A DNA stretch of 64,000 bases from Acephala macrosclerotiorum (lineage: Eukaryota; Ascomycota; Leotiomycetes; Helotiales; Mollisiaceae): the NCBI GenBank assembly GCA_014904845.1, contig MU119261.1, positions 194,516-258,515 on the forward strand, given 5' to 3'. The position numbers and the translations under genes are program-made. The notes beneath the pieces are model-generated. The model had not been told where the DNA came from. It saw nothing but the letters and a program-made list of their open reading frames with translations, and did no database searches. Shown in pieces: positions 1-11,886 of this stretch; position 1 is the first letter of the stretch; each line of letters opens with the position of its first letter.

Positions 1-38
1 CTAGTGGTTCTGGTAGTTCTGCTTCACCAAGAAATACT

Positions 39-330
39 CTTCTGCGTTGAGGGTCGTGTCGTTTAGGTGCGTTTCCGTTTTCATTTCATGGCGTAATGAT
101 ATCAAAACGGGCGTGGGTAGGGCATTTGAGTTTTTAGCGATGGTTTACGATGCTGGATGCTTTTACCTGGCGATCTGGTGCTGCTAGATTACTAGGAAAG
201 CATCTTCTGCGTTGAGTTGCGTTTCGTTTGGAGACATTTCCATTTTCATGGCGTTAGGATATCAAAATGGGCGTGGCGAATATGGGCATTTGAGGCGTTG
301 ACGAGATGGTTTGCGATGGTTTACGACGCT
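39..330. repeat. Imperfect direct duplication of about 115-127 bp
   Basis: Two diverged copies lie at about 39-154 and 204-330. Both start with CTTCTGCGTTGAG, share a core with GGCGT, GATATCAAAA, GGGCGTGG and GGCATTTGAG, and end with GATGGTTTACGA. Several differences are C/T or G/A transitions (for example AAAACGGGCG against AAAATGGGCG). Short GATGGTTAC-like units follow at 331-360. No coding frame is evident, and the origin (old duplication or mobile-element fragment) is unknown. Confidence 0.7.
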
Positions 331-720
331 TACTGGTTACGATGGTTATGATGGTTACGGACTCTTTTCTATGGCCTAGACTGAACGGCGGTTCAGCAGC
401 ACAGGGGGTAATTATGCAATGAAGCCTGATTTTACATATTTTTCTCTAATCTTGTGACTTGTGACGATACCCCTGGATCACGGCAGATAAATGTACCTAG
501 AGGGGCATTGCAAATTCCTGAAACGGAACGCCGGGTTCGAGTATGCAGCGGCACCAAAGTAATGGACTTACATTGAGGATCCCAGCAGTGTGCTAGGAGA
601 GGGGAACATTGCCGACGAGCTGTGATCATCTTCTGGGTATCAAGACTTGCTTGCATTCAGCTACTAACACAGTGCCACCAAAACGCCATCGCCAATGCCA
701 ATCAAGTCTGTATAATTCAT
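331..720. other. Intergenic / 3' flank of krr1, nothing recognised
   Basis: This stretch lies downstream of the krr1 stop codon. I see no convincing ORF, RNA gene or element. It presumably holds the krr1 3' UTR. Confidence 0.5.
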
Positions 721-1870
<1,150 letters not shown>

Positions 1871-3530
1871 TTTGACTGCTATGGTGGGGTTGTACAAGCT
1901 TGAGCTTGAAATTCAAAAAAGTTCACAAGATTTCCTGATGTTTGAATCGGCCGCCGTACCGTTTTTCTCCGGGTCGGCTTTACATTTTTGCGAGAATCAC
2001 CTGATCGGCCCCTTTTTCAAGCGTCACTAGCCTGATATCTGAGACTTTTTATGAATGACTTCACAGCGCGTTTTGTGCCGTCAAGTTTATTGAGATGCTG
2101 CATGCGCGTCTTATCCTTGTATAAGCGCTATTGTCCTTCTAATTTGCTTTGTCATAAAGTCTTAATTTGAGGCATCAAGATATCTAACGCCTCTGGAACA
2201 GACCAAGCTGACCCGTCGATTGCACCTGCTAACTTGGACAATGGGTTCCTCTGCCTTCTCTTTTCTTATTCGACCCTTCTACCACGTGCAGATAGTCAAG
2301 GTCACCGCTCTCATCTCCGATACGTCAAGTCTCTCGGCGTAAACGTTTATCTTGAAAGCGGGCAGCTCGTATCCCAATCTTACGGTCTTACCGGATCTCA
2401 GGGGCAAGACAGCAAGCGGCTTAGCGACTCTTTGGGCGCGCCATGGCACTGGCGGCTTCATATTTTCTTGCGCAACAGGTCAGCCCTGCCCAGGCTTTGT
2501 TTATCAGTACAATCAGCGACTGCCGATTTGAGCTCTTGATCCACCACGCCCGCCCATCCCATCTCTTACCCTAGCGTGGATCACCGAGCCGGATCCGCGA
2601 CTTTTATCATATCGAGGCGTGCACGGGAAGCGTTTTTATGAAGAAGATGCACAGCATAGAAATCCTACGACGCAATGACCGCTCTCCTGTCGGACAATGA
2701 GCGAGATTGTTTATGAACTTCCAGAAAGGGGGATGAACAGCTCAATAGCTCCATCTTATCTGGCCCGCAACAATTTGGTGTATCAGTGGCTGACGGCAGC
2801 ATCGCTGGGCGAGCGTGGTACAATTGTGAGGAAAGGTGGAGAACACTGACTTCATCATGAAGGGAAACAAAATATTCAACATGATGCAGCACAGCTCGAT
2901 TAAACCGTGAATTTAATTGCACTCATCTCTGCTGCATTCTTCAATCTTGATAATGAGCGCTCCATTCCATTGGAGCTCGTGCAAAGAATTGTGCATTAAA
3001 ACCTTGCGTCGAAGGCTTTTTATAGATCTGCAATCATATCTGGGTAGCGCGAGGAGGATAAGGGGCAGACCCATGCCGTGAACAAGCAACTGCCAGCCAG
3101 TTCGAGCTTTCTCCATCTTCGCTACTCATACCTTTACATCTATCTTTCCTCCATTGATGACTTTGTAATTCTCCAACACGCTCGCTGCCTTCTTGTACAC
3201 CTCCAATCCTTGGAATCTCTCCAGTCATTCGTTTGAGCGCGTCCGAAAAGTCTTTGCTTCTTTTGCAGATTCCCATTCCATAATATTTACCAGCCCGTTT
3301 CCGACCTTCATACGAAATAATACAACGAATCTTCTTCTTCGCGACATAGCTTTCGCTCTACATAATCCTCGAGACATTTCAGAGTCTCCGCACCTTCGCG
3401 TTCCTCTTCGAACGCGATATATTTGACCCTTCCAACCGCAGCCACGGCTTCTCTAGCTCCCTTCCGGGCATCGCCCATCGATCACCTCAGCCATTCGAGA
3501 GAACAGTCTCGAGACTTGCCGTCCTTCAGA
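1871..3530. other. Divergent intergenic region between krr1 and the areB-like gene
   Basis: About 1.66 kb is shared by two divergently transcribed genes and must contain both promoters. Only short unsupported ORFs occur; the one at 2234-2539 starts with TTG, not ATG. No RNA gene or repeat was recognised. Confidence 0.5.
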
Positions 3531-5262
3531 ATGGCACATGCAGTGGAAGATGGCAGACACTCGCTGCCGGGGTTGGACCCTATATCTAGACCCTCTTCGA
3601 CGTCCACACAGAACTCGACTCTGCACCACAGTGCTTCGTTACCACAGCTTCCAGGCCTTTCAGCTCTTGCGTCACTCGCGTCGAACTCGAATTCTCCGCA
3701 ATTGAGGTACGTTTGGGAATATTGTCAGGTACAATGAGAGTGCTCAGGGGTGGTTTGGATGTTCCTTGTGCGAAGGACATTGAAAGGGGTACATTTTGGG
3801 AAACTGCGCAGAACATCATGATAATAGCTGAGAAGGCATCTGCATAAATTCCTGCGGACAGGAGAACGGATCAAAAGCATAATTTCGTTGAATCATTGTT
3901 GTTGGAGCTTTGATGCAGTTCTGGCATGACAGATAGTGTAGAAGCGGCCAGGCTAACAATTCAAAACAGGGCGTTCAATGTAGGACCAAATGCTATGGGG
4001 TTCTCGACATCGTCACCATCGGCGACTTCGGGAGGAGGGCAAAGCAACTCACCGGTATGTGTAGATCACTTTCTATCTCTGGCATGACTTTTCCTTCTAT
4101 TTCACCTTGTCGTATTTTCTTCCCAAACTAGTCGACTTCATGTATCATTGCTTTATCCTTTATCGCCTATCATATCAGGCTGCGTCGGTGGTCACTTCCC
4201 GTCGCCGTACCCCCAATCTTGCGCCCCATCTGCCGCCAGTGGAAAATTCGTCAACTTCTTATCGCACAATCAATCCGATAGCAAAGACAAAGCCCAGATA
4301 CCTCAGTCATGGCAACGATGGCTAACGACCGTGAAACTACACAGCCTACCTGCCAGAATTGCACGACCTCGACGACCCCCCTCTGGCGACGCGATGAGAT
4401 CGGGTCAGTCCTCTGCAATGCCTGTGGACTGTTCCTCAAGCTGCACGGTCGACCTCGGCCGATAAGCCTGAAGACAGATGTTATCAAGAGTCGAAACCGC
4501 GTCAAGAGCTCAGGTGCTGCCCAAGGCGCGAAGAAAAAGGTAAGCAATGGAGGAGAGGCATGCGACATACAAAGGGCGGTTGCTAACGCGTCTGCGCAGA
4601 CAGTGTTCGACTCGAATGGCCTTGATCAGGCGCGATCGCAAGCAGGAACGCCTCCTCCCGGAACAATCGGTCATCGTCGCACTTCCCAAAAGTCTGCAAA
4701 TGGCCATTCCGAAGGCTCGAACTCTCCGATCTCGCGAACTGCGACTCCCTCGATGTTCCCTAACCATTTGGGCGCGTTCGGCAATGGTCACCCGCTCGAC
4801 GACCCATACAACAACCACCACTCCCCCTCTCTCCCGCCATTGCACCTTCGAGTCCCCTCACCCGGTCGGTCTACATCACCATTGAACGGACGACATGCAC
4901 TCGACCAGCCGCAAACATATGAGCAGCTTATCGCTGAGAATGCCTCCTTGAAGACTCGCGTCAGCGAACTCGAAGTCATCAATGAGCTCTTTCGCGGCCG
5001 AGTCTCTCAGCTGGAGCAAGACGAGAGCAATGCCAGACGTGGTGAAGAGATGCGTAGGGAGTCAGAGCAAGACCTGATGAGACGTCTGGAGGAATCTCAG
5101 CGCCGTGAGAACCAACTCAAACATCGCCTCGATGACGTTGAGCGTGAGCTTGGAGACCTTCGTGAAGGAGCCCCGCGCGCCAAGAAGATGAGAGTAGCTG
5201 ATATGGTCGGCGACAGCGAGACATCCACTCCTGCATCACTTCCTCAAATGCAATCACCTTGA
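3531..5262 (+). CDS. areB: AreB/ASD4/Dal80-type GATA zinc-finger regulator with coiled coil
   Basis: A frame-consistent model has exons 3531-3706, 3970-4054, 4345-4539 and 4600-5262, giving 372 aa. A shorter product can start at ATG 4309 (317 aa, or 297 aa if 4540-4599 is removed). The single GATA finger is C-X2-C-X17-C-X2-C, with TTPLWRRDE between the cysteine pairs and [16 protein letters not shown] after, followed by a basic tail. The C-terminus has a heptad-rich coiled coil from about genomic 4910 to 5190 ([17 protein letters not shown] onwards). This finger-plus-zipper layout is that of AreB/NreB, negative or modulating factors in nitrogen metabolite control. The 60-nt intron at 4540-4599 (GTAAGC, TTGCTAAC, CGCAG) is a multiple of three with no stop, so both forms are translatable. 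The exon joining 4054 to the finger is the uncertain part: acceptor 4178 leads to a stop at 4323-4325, while acceptor 4344 keeps the frame. Confidence 0.85.
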
Positions 5263-6953
5263 TTATGCTGTCAGGCAAAGGCGCACGGAATCACTCATCT
5301 ACAGCGGGACCGGCGGTTTTCTCTCTTGTTTACTTCTCTGTCGATGATACCAACATAACGATCATTTCCTTCAACTCTCGCTCTGCCTTGCATGTTGCCG
5401 TCACCTTTAGGCGCGTCTGCATAGTCATCTTTGACTTGGCCTTGAGCTTCTCACTGTACTACTATCGGATCGTACTTGCATCACGCGCTAAGCTTGCCTG
5501 CATGTATGAATGTTTCCCTTTTTCTCAACAAAAATTTCACGGCGGGGCTCTCTAATGTCACTTTAATAACTACACGTCTCCATTTCCACTCTGGCATCTT
5601 TCTCCTGAGCGTATCTGTCTTCAGATGGATTGCTTTATGGAAGAGAGATGTAAGACAGGAAGTGGTATCTCGGATGCGAATTGAATGGGCGTGGTGGTCT
5701 GGAGTAGATATGGATGAATGGCTGGATGGATGAATTGAACTTGCACAGAATCGGAACTGGGATGCAACATGGCAATGGATGGTCCATTGCTTCTTTCTTT
5801 ATGCTGCCAATACTGCATCTTTGGCGTAGCATACACAAAAAATAAAAAGTTCATGATTCTCTGACTGACTTTGTCTCTCTGCTTGTCACCCACCATCTTG
5901 CCCTATCGCTCCCACATTCCTCAACAAACCCATCCCACTAAAGCACCCCTTTCGCAATCTGCAAAACTGAACTGTGTGGGAGCAAATTCTCCCCAACAGT
6001 GGCGACACCTGCATCTGCAGGTGAAGAACTTCTTTATCTCAGCTCAGTCTCCCATCCTTATCTGCAGATAACAAAGATAAAGCACCCCCCTCCCTTTTTT
6101 ACCTCATCCTAGCCCCGCTTCGGTACAGCCTTATCGTTCTTTCCTATCAATGAGAACGAGGAGAAAGTTGTGGCGATCTGCTGACATGCATGATATTTTT
6201 TTTTTCTTCTGCAAGTATTCTTTTCTGTGATGGATTTTTGGGAAGGAGGGGGGTTGGTGAGGATTGGGGGGTTTGACCGCCTTTTTTGTTGTTGAGATTT
6301 TAAAGAGGGTATTAGAGGTGGAGGAGGAAGGTCTGCGAAGGAGGTGAGGAATGGCGGTTGATGTGATTTGAGTGAGTGAATGAGTGATTACATGCTGAAG
6401 TGATTGAGAAACTTGAGATGGCGAAATGCTTACCATCCTCCTGATGGTAATCAAGGATTCTGGAGATCAGAGGAAACTGCCGATTGTGTGCCGAGATGGA
6501 GTGTCGAGATTGGGTGTGAACGTATGCGCTCTTGTATCGAATGTTGAAATGCCGAAATCACAAATAAGACAGGAAGCTCTTCCAAGAGCAAGCCAGAAGT
6601 GTGCAAGTGCAGCTTGATATGAATCAATCAGAGATCAAAAGTATATAGCAGCAGAAATGGAACACTTCCAAGTGTACATAAGGTCATGCGTTATACAGTC
6701 GTTCCAACGTCCCTTTCCAAGTTCTTTCATTCCTCATATACGTTTCCAAACTCATAAACATCAATCATAAAACACAAACTGGGTATCAATCCAAAATCAT
6801 GCACCACTCCTCACTCCAACCCAGACAGCATATTCTGCCTTCTGTCTTTATGCACCACTCTCCAGCGCGATGTATCCAATCTTCTCAAGCTCCAAAACGC
6901 CCATATACAACAACACTCCGAAAGAAATCTGCACCCCAACCCACATCATCGTA
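5263..6953. other. Convergent intergenic region between areB and the TOK1-like gene
   Basis: Contains the 3' flanks of two convergent genes. No supported coding region was found. It holds a small cluster of GATA-type sites (listed separately), pyrimidine-rich stretches and short homopolymers near 6190-6210. Confidence 0.5.
6034..6080. promoter_or_regulatory. Cluster of GATA motifs including a 14-bp palindrome
   Basis: TTATC at 6034-6038, the perfect palindrome TTATCTGCAGATAA at 6058-6071 and AGATAA at about 6075-6080 put four GATA core sites in under 50 bp. GATA factors bind such sites. This cluster is about 0.8 kb past the stop of the areB-like gene and between convergent genes, so a regulatory role is only a suggestion. 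Confidence 0.25.
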
Positions 6954-9900
6954 TCAAGAACCCTCACTCTCTTTCCCCTTCCCACTGATATCAACAGTCT
7001 TCAACTCATCCCCACTAACCCGCCTCGCCCAATCCTTAACCTCCGCATCCCTCAATTCCGCCTCAATCCCCTCTTCCACCTCCGCTTCCACCTCCTCCTC
7101 CTCATCAGCACCAATCTTAAAATCCTCCTTCTCAGCTACCGTTGTCCCACTTCCACTTCCACTCCCACATGCCTCCACTCTAAACCCCTCCTTCGCTCCT
7201 TCTCCCAAACTACTGCCCTCAAACCTGCCTTCAAGTCTCCTCTCAAGCGCTTCATCTTCTGCTCTTTCTTCGGGAGTTTTGTGATGGATACGCACAACTT
7301 GATCTCCGGAAGGGCCCCGGGAGAGGACGGGAGAGTGCGAGGTGTGGGAGGATTGGGAGGCGGGAGAGCGGGTGAAGGAGTAGGGTGTTCGGGGGGCGGG
7401 GTGAGCGGGGTAGATTTCTGAGTTGCGGTCGTGGAGGAGGGTGGCTTTGGTGGAGGAGAGGACGGAGGTTGAGTGGACTGCGCGGAGGTGATACTTTGGT
7501 TGTGTTAGCTCTCTCATCCCCCAAAAATCTTAAATTAATAGAGGGGAAACGTACCTCCTTAGCCTGCTTCCTCGTATACCGATTCAAACTCTCACAAAGC
7601 CTATCCAACACCCACTCACTCTCACTAACATCCGCCAACATCGGACTATCCTCCCCAATCCAATCCCACTCAATCAATCCTTCCTCCTCTTCCTCCTCTT
7701 GCGCATCTTCTTGATTCCCACTAAATCGAATCAATCTCGTGAACTCAACCCATTCCCCGTAGCTATATTTCTTCGGCTTTTCACTTCTTAGATCATTAGC
7801 AGTTTTCTTGATTGCTATCGCCAACTTTCGAGCAAGTTCGTGATCAGAGGGTGGCGTAGATTCTTCAGCTAGTTTTTCAAGCGTAGAAGATTCCTTGTCG
7901 CCAGCATCGCCTTCTTCGTCCGGATTTTGCAATGGGAAGCCGCTCTCGATTCGTTTCTTAGCTTCTTTCTCTTTAGCTCTTTGTTCTATCCAATTCTTGA
8001 GTTTGGGATGGTTTTCAAGGAAGTCGTGCCAGACTCCAGCTTTCGGCATAACGGTCCAGTCTGCTAGTGTGAACGTTCCTCGATTGATAGCTGAGATGAC
8101 CGTATCTCCCATGTCTGAGACGAGGATAGTCATGGTTGGGATAGCGACGAGAGACCAGACGATGAAGAATGGTTTTCCGGCGTTAGATTTGGGGCTGAAG
8201 TCCCCGTAGCCGATGGTCAGAAGGGAGACGTAGCAGAAATAGAGGGCTTCGAAATAACTCAGGTTCTGGATCCGTTTTTCTGCACACCAGAAAACTACTG
8301 CGCCGACACACCAGAGTACTCCGAATGCGAAGCCTGACATGGCGAGAGCGTAGTATTGTTTGAAGCGACTGGTGTTGCTTTGGATTTCTCGCATGGCATT
8401 GAATCGATCTTTCTCTTCTTTCAGAAGAATGAGCTTCTCTCGACGACTGGCGCGTTTGGCGAGTCCGCTTCTGCCAGCTGCTCGCTCTTTCATCTTTGCG
8501 TCTCTGCTCAGTGCCGGCTTAGGCTTGTTCGTCCTGCCTGCTCCACCTCGTCCACCATGATGATGTACTCTCTTCTCTTGGAAAGTAATCGTTCGACCAT
8601 GGACATCAAAGTGACCATACTGATCCAAAGAGTTGCGACGAATGCCACCACCAGTCGACGGCTTGCGATTGATTGACACACTTTTATCACCCTCTTTCTT
8701 AGGAGGAATACCCAAACGATCTCTCAATTCATTTTCACTAGTAACGGACCGTCCAAAAGTGCGTTCTCGTTCATTCAACTGATGTTTCCGAATGACCTTA
8801 TCCTTAGACATGCTGGCAGCGAATTTCCGGATACTATTGATCATCAAACCTAGGAAGATGATACCAATAACAGCATATGGAAACACTAATCCACGACCAA
8901 CATCATTCGGGGCGACGAGATCTCCAAATCCAATAGTCAGGACTGTCACATCGCAGAAATAGAGAGCGTCGGCGTATGAGAAGTGACAGACTTTCGCGAA
9001 CACAGCCGCTCCGCCTGCAAGCCAGAAGAAGAACATCATGGTTTGGAGAATCAAGGTCCGTTGATCGTCGTCGAGGTCGAAATGTTGGGGGTAATGGCCG
9101 AGGAAGTACCCGAGCATGTTGACCATTAGGATCATGGAGCCGACTAGGTACAGTACTGCGGCGATGACTGCGTGCCAGAATCCTTGTGAATATGTTTCTC
9201 CTGGGCGAATAGGTGGGACATGTTCGTTCATAGCGACGATGATAGCAATGAGCTGCCTGATGTTAGTCATTTCTCTCTCTTATATTAATTCAGACCCACA
9301 ATCCCAGTAGCAAAATACCAACTAATGATCGTAGCCGGCAAAGCAATAATATACCTTATCCTCCTCGTGAAATTCAGCAACAAGCAAAAATTGCCAAAGA
9401 ATCCACAAGCCAAAGATATGGCATTTAGAACGATCTCCCTACCCATTTCGTCAACAAGATTGTCCTCAAGATTATAGAAGTAGGTGAAACCCCACCAATG
9501 AGGATCCGGAATACCCACACCAAGTGAGTCTAACCCCTCTGGCAAAGCTCCATCATTCGGTAGCGTAGCCCTCCATTTCGTGACCAAAGCTGCGATACTG
9601 AGTACGTTTGCCAAAGGTCCGATGGTAGCTGCGAGGAGGGGAATAGCTGTTGATGCGAACCACCAATCTCTGTTGAAATGTTAGCCGTCTGTTTGTACTC
9701 AGACACCCAACCGTTCCAAACTCAAACTCGGACATTGAGGATTGCTCGCATATCTCCAACTGCTTCTTGGATGTGCAGGTCGGTCATTGAGAAATTGCAT
9801 TCGCAGATGCCCCGTTCTTTCAACCAAATTCCACCAATGCTTCCCTTCGATCCACTCCCAGATCCCCAATATTCGCATACGGCTCAATTACCGGGACTCG

Positions 9901-10265
9901 AGTTGAGATGTACTCGCAGATACTCAATTGTCCCCATTCCAACCCAAATACCGACATCCGAATGGCCGTCTCTACCGCAGACACCCAATCCTTTCCCCTC
10001 GTCTGCCCACCGCTTCCTCTCTCCCACCCACCTAAACCCCAACTCCCTCAATCACCTAACCCCTCAACAACAAAGAAGAAAAAACCACTCACTGAGGCAA
10101 ATTATCCGTCTTCCCCCTTAACTTAAACTTCCCAATCGTAAGCACCACATCCTGTGTCTCCAATGAATACCCATCACTCCTGCTCCCTCCTGTCAACGAC
10201 CTTCCGCCCGACAAAGATCTGCCGCCTGTCTGGGTTCGTCCATTACTGGTTTCTGTTCCGCCCAT
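6954..10265 (-). CDS. tok1: TOK1-type two-pore outward-rectifier potassium channel
   Basis: Exons on the minus strand: 10093-10265, 9300-9669, 7555-9252 and 6954-7493, product about 926 aa. The splices restore conserved residues: LPQ|DWWFASTAIPLLAATIGPLAN across intron 1, and FATGI|LIAIIVAMNEH across the 47-nt intron 2. Two pore loops are visible, TIGFGD at about residues 287-292 and TIGYGD near residue 531, among about eight hydrophobic segments, the 8TM/2P architecture known only from fungal TOK channels. These carry outward K+ current at the plasma membrane and help set membrane potential and osmotic balance. The last 250 or so residues are a charged, Glu/Ser-rich cytoplasmic tail (EEEEEE run, then ADEEEEVEAEVEEG). 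Intron 1 is unusually long at 423 nt. The start ATG at 10265 is the first one in the exon that splices to the conserved core. Confidence 0.93.
9670..10092 (-). other. Unusually long (423 nt) first intron of the TOK1-like gene
   Basis: The donor is GTGAGT at 10092 and the acceptor is CTAACATTTCAACAG ending at 9670. The plus strand carries an ATG-initiated 147-codon frame (9678-10121) covering almost the whole intron. The phrase CAGACACCCAA occurs twice in it, near 9700 and 9980. No domain is recognisable in the antisense frame. Confidence 0.7.
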
Positions 10266-11886
10266 CGTGGTTTTGGTTGTTGGCTGGATAATGCCATGCC
10301 CGGTGGCTTTTGGGTAAGGATGCCGAATTGATGGTTCGGAGGTATGAACGTAGGGAGGAAGATGAGAAACGGGTGGAATTAGAAGTAGGTGGGTCGGTAG
10401 GAAAGAGGAGGCGAAAAAAGCGGATTGAGGCTAAGTATGCGTTCTGCTCAGTAAGATGTGTAGCCTCGTCGAGTCATCGGAATCGGTGGCGGCTAGGTAT
10501 ATGTCTCAGTCTGTCGTCACTGTGCTGCACCCCGGTCTCTCTCTTTCTACAATCCTCACACAAAAACCCCCCCAAAAAAACATACAACTCAAACTTAAAC
10601 TCTCGTCAAGAAATATAAAAGAGAAGAAGAAAGCTGAAAACCGCGGGGAACTGATGGGAGATCTAGTGGTACAAAATAGTAGGGTAGGGTAGGGCACGTG
10701 AGGACTCGGACTCGGCGAAGAAGTCAAAAGCTGGTCCAACCACTAACAAGGAAGAGCTTGAATGTTTGGAGACCCACGCGGGGGGATCAGATCGCGCGAC
10801 GAATCGTGGGCTTGCAGCAAAACTCTTTACAGGGATTACCATGAATCTAATGCAGGCTGCTACAGTACAGTAAGATAAGTCTTGTAGTTTTTGGTGTGGC
10901 AATTTGGCAGGGTCTAGACGCTCCAAGTTTTTAATATTTCTGCTTCGTGCTTTCTTTCAAAATGACTGGGAATGGAGACTTGTGCAGTTCTCCGGGGAAA
11001 TAGCAGTCGTGCGAGCAGGTACGTGAAGGATGAAGTGGTGGAAAGATGTTGACGTGCACAATTCCCTTATTTGGTGTTTAACCAGGGTCTTATGTGCTGC
11101 CGTTTGGTACCACTCGAGAACTGTACCCCGCCAGCCAGCCACAACTCTGCAGCGTCCGAGCACCTGGGAGCCAATCCACCACCAGTTCAAACTCGAAAGA
11201 TAACGTGCTGAGAAATCCCCGTAGCCAACCATTTAGGACGATGATGCATTGCATATATGATTTGAACAATCAGCTGATGGAAGAAGATTTCAGATGCAGG
11301 TTTCGAGAAGCAAGTGTTGCGATTAGCAATTGTTGCTGAGATAGGCGCGGTTTGACTTCAGGGTTGTGGAGATAGGCGTTGACTGTTTGACAGGGAGGCT
11401 GAGGAAGGTCCGTCGAGTGAGAGATAGGCTGGATATGATGTTCATAATTGCTCCTCTCACCGCTGCTGGATTGAACTCTACATGGATGAAAAGAAGAGGT
11501 GGTGATACATGTCCAATCCGGACAATTGATATTATTCTAAAGTTCTCGGTATGAGGACTCGATATATAGATGGTATAATGTACGTACCAAGCCAAGCACA
11601 CTGCATGCATCAAAGATCTATCCCATGACCAGACACTGCCTTGATCCCCAAATCCGATTTAACGCCTCGTCTGTTATGTTCGTCCCATGCAATTGCAATT
11701 GGTGAGCCCTGTCTCACGTTCTAAGCTATAAACGCCTCTGGTCCCAGACGTGCAAATTCGTGCTGTACGCTGTATGTATGTGTCGTTTCCTCGTCATGTG
11801 GTCCGAAATCTTCTTTCTTTCTTCATTAGTGATGTGTGTGTTTCAGATATTATGTAAGTATGATCGTCGGGTCCACAAAAGAATGT
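10266..11886. other. Intergenic, upstream of the TOK1-like gene and downstream of skn1
   Basis: About 1.6 kb containing the TOK1-like promoter and leader and the skn1 3' flank. A GGCACGTGAG E-box-like motif is at about 10694-10703. No supported gene was found. Confidence 0.45.

Noticed and set aside
6870..7421. 183-aa plus-strand ORF opposite the TOK1-like tail
   Set aside because: It is the antisense shadow of the low-complexity acidic C-terminal exon of the channel.
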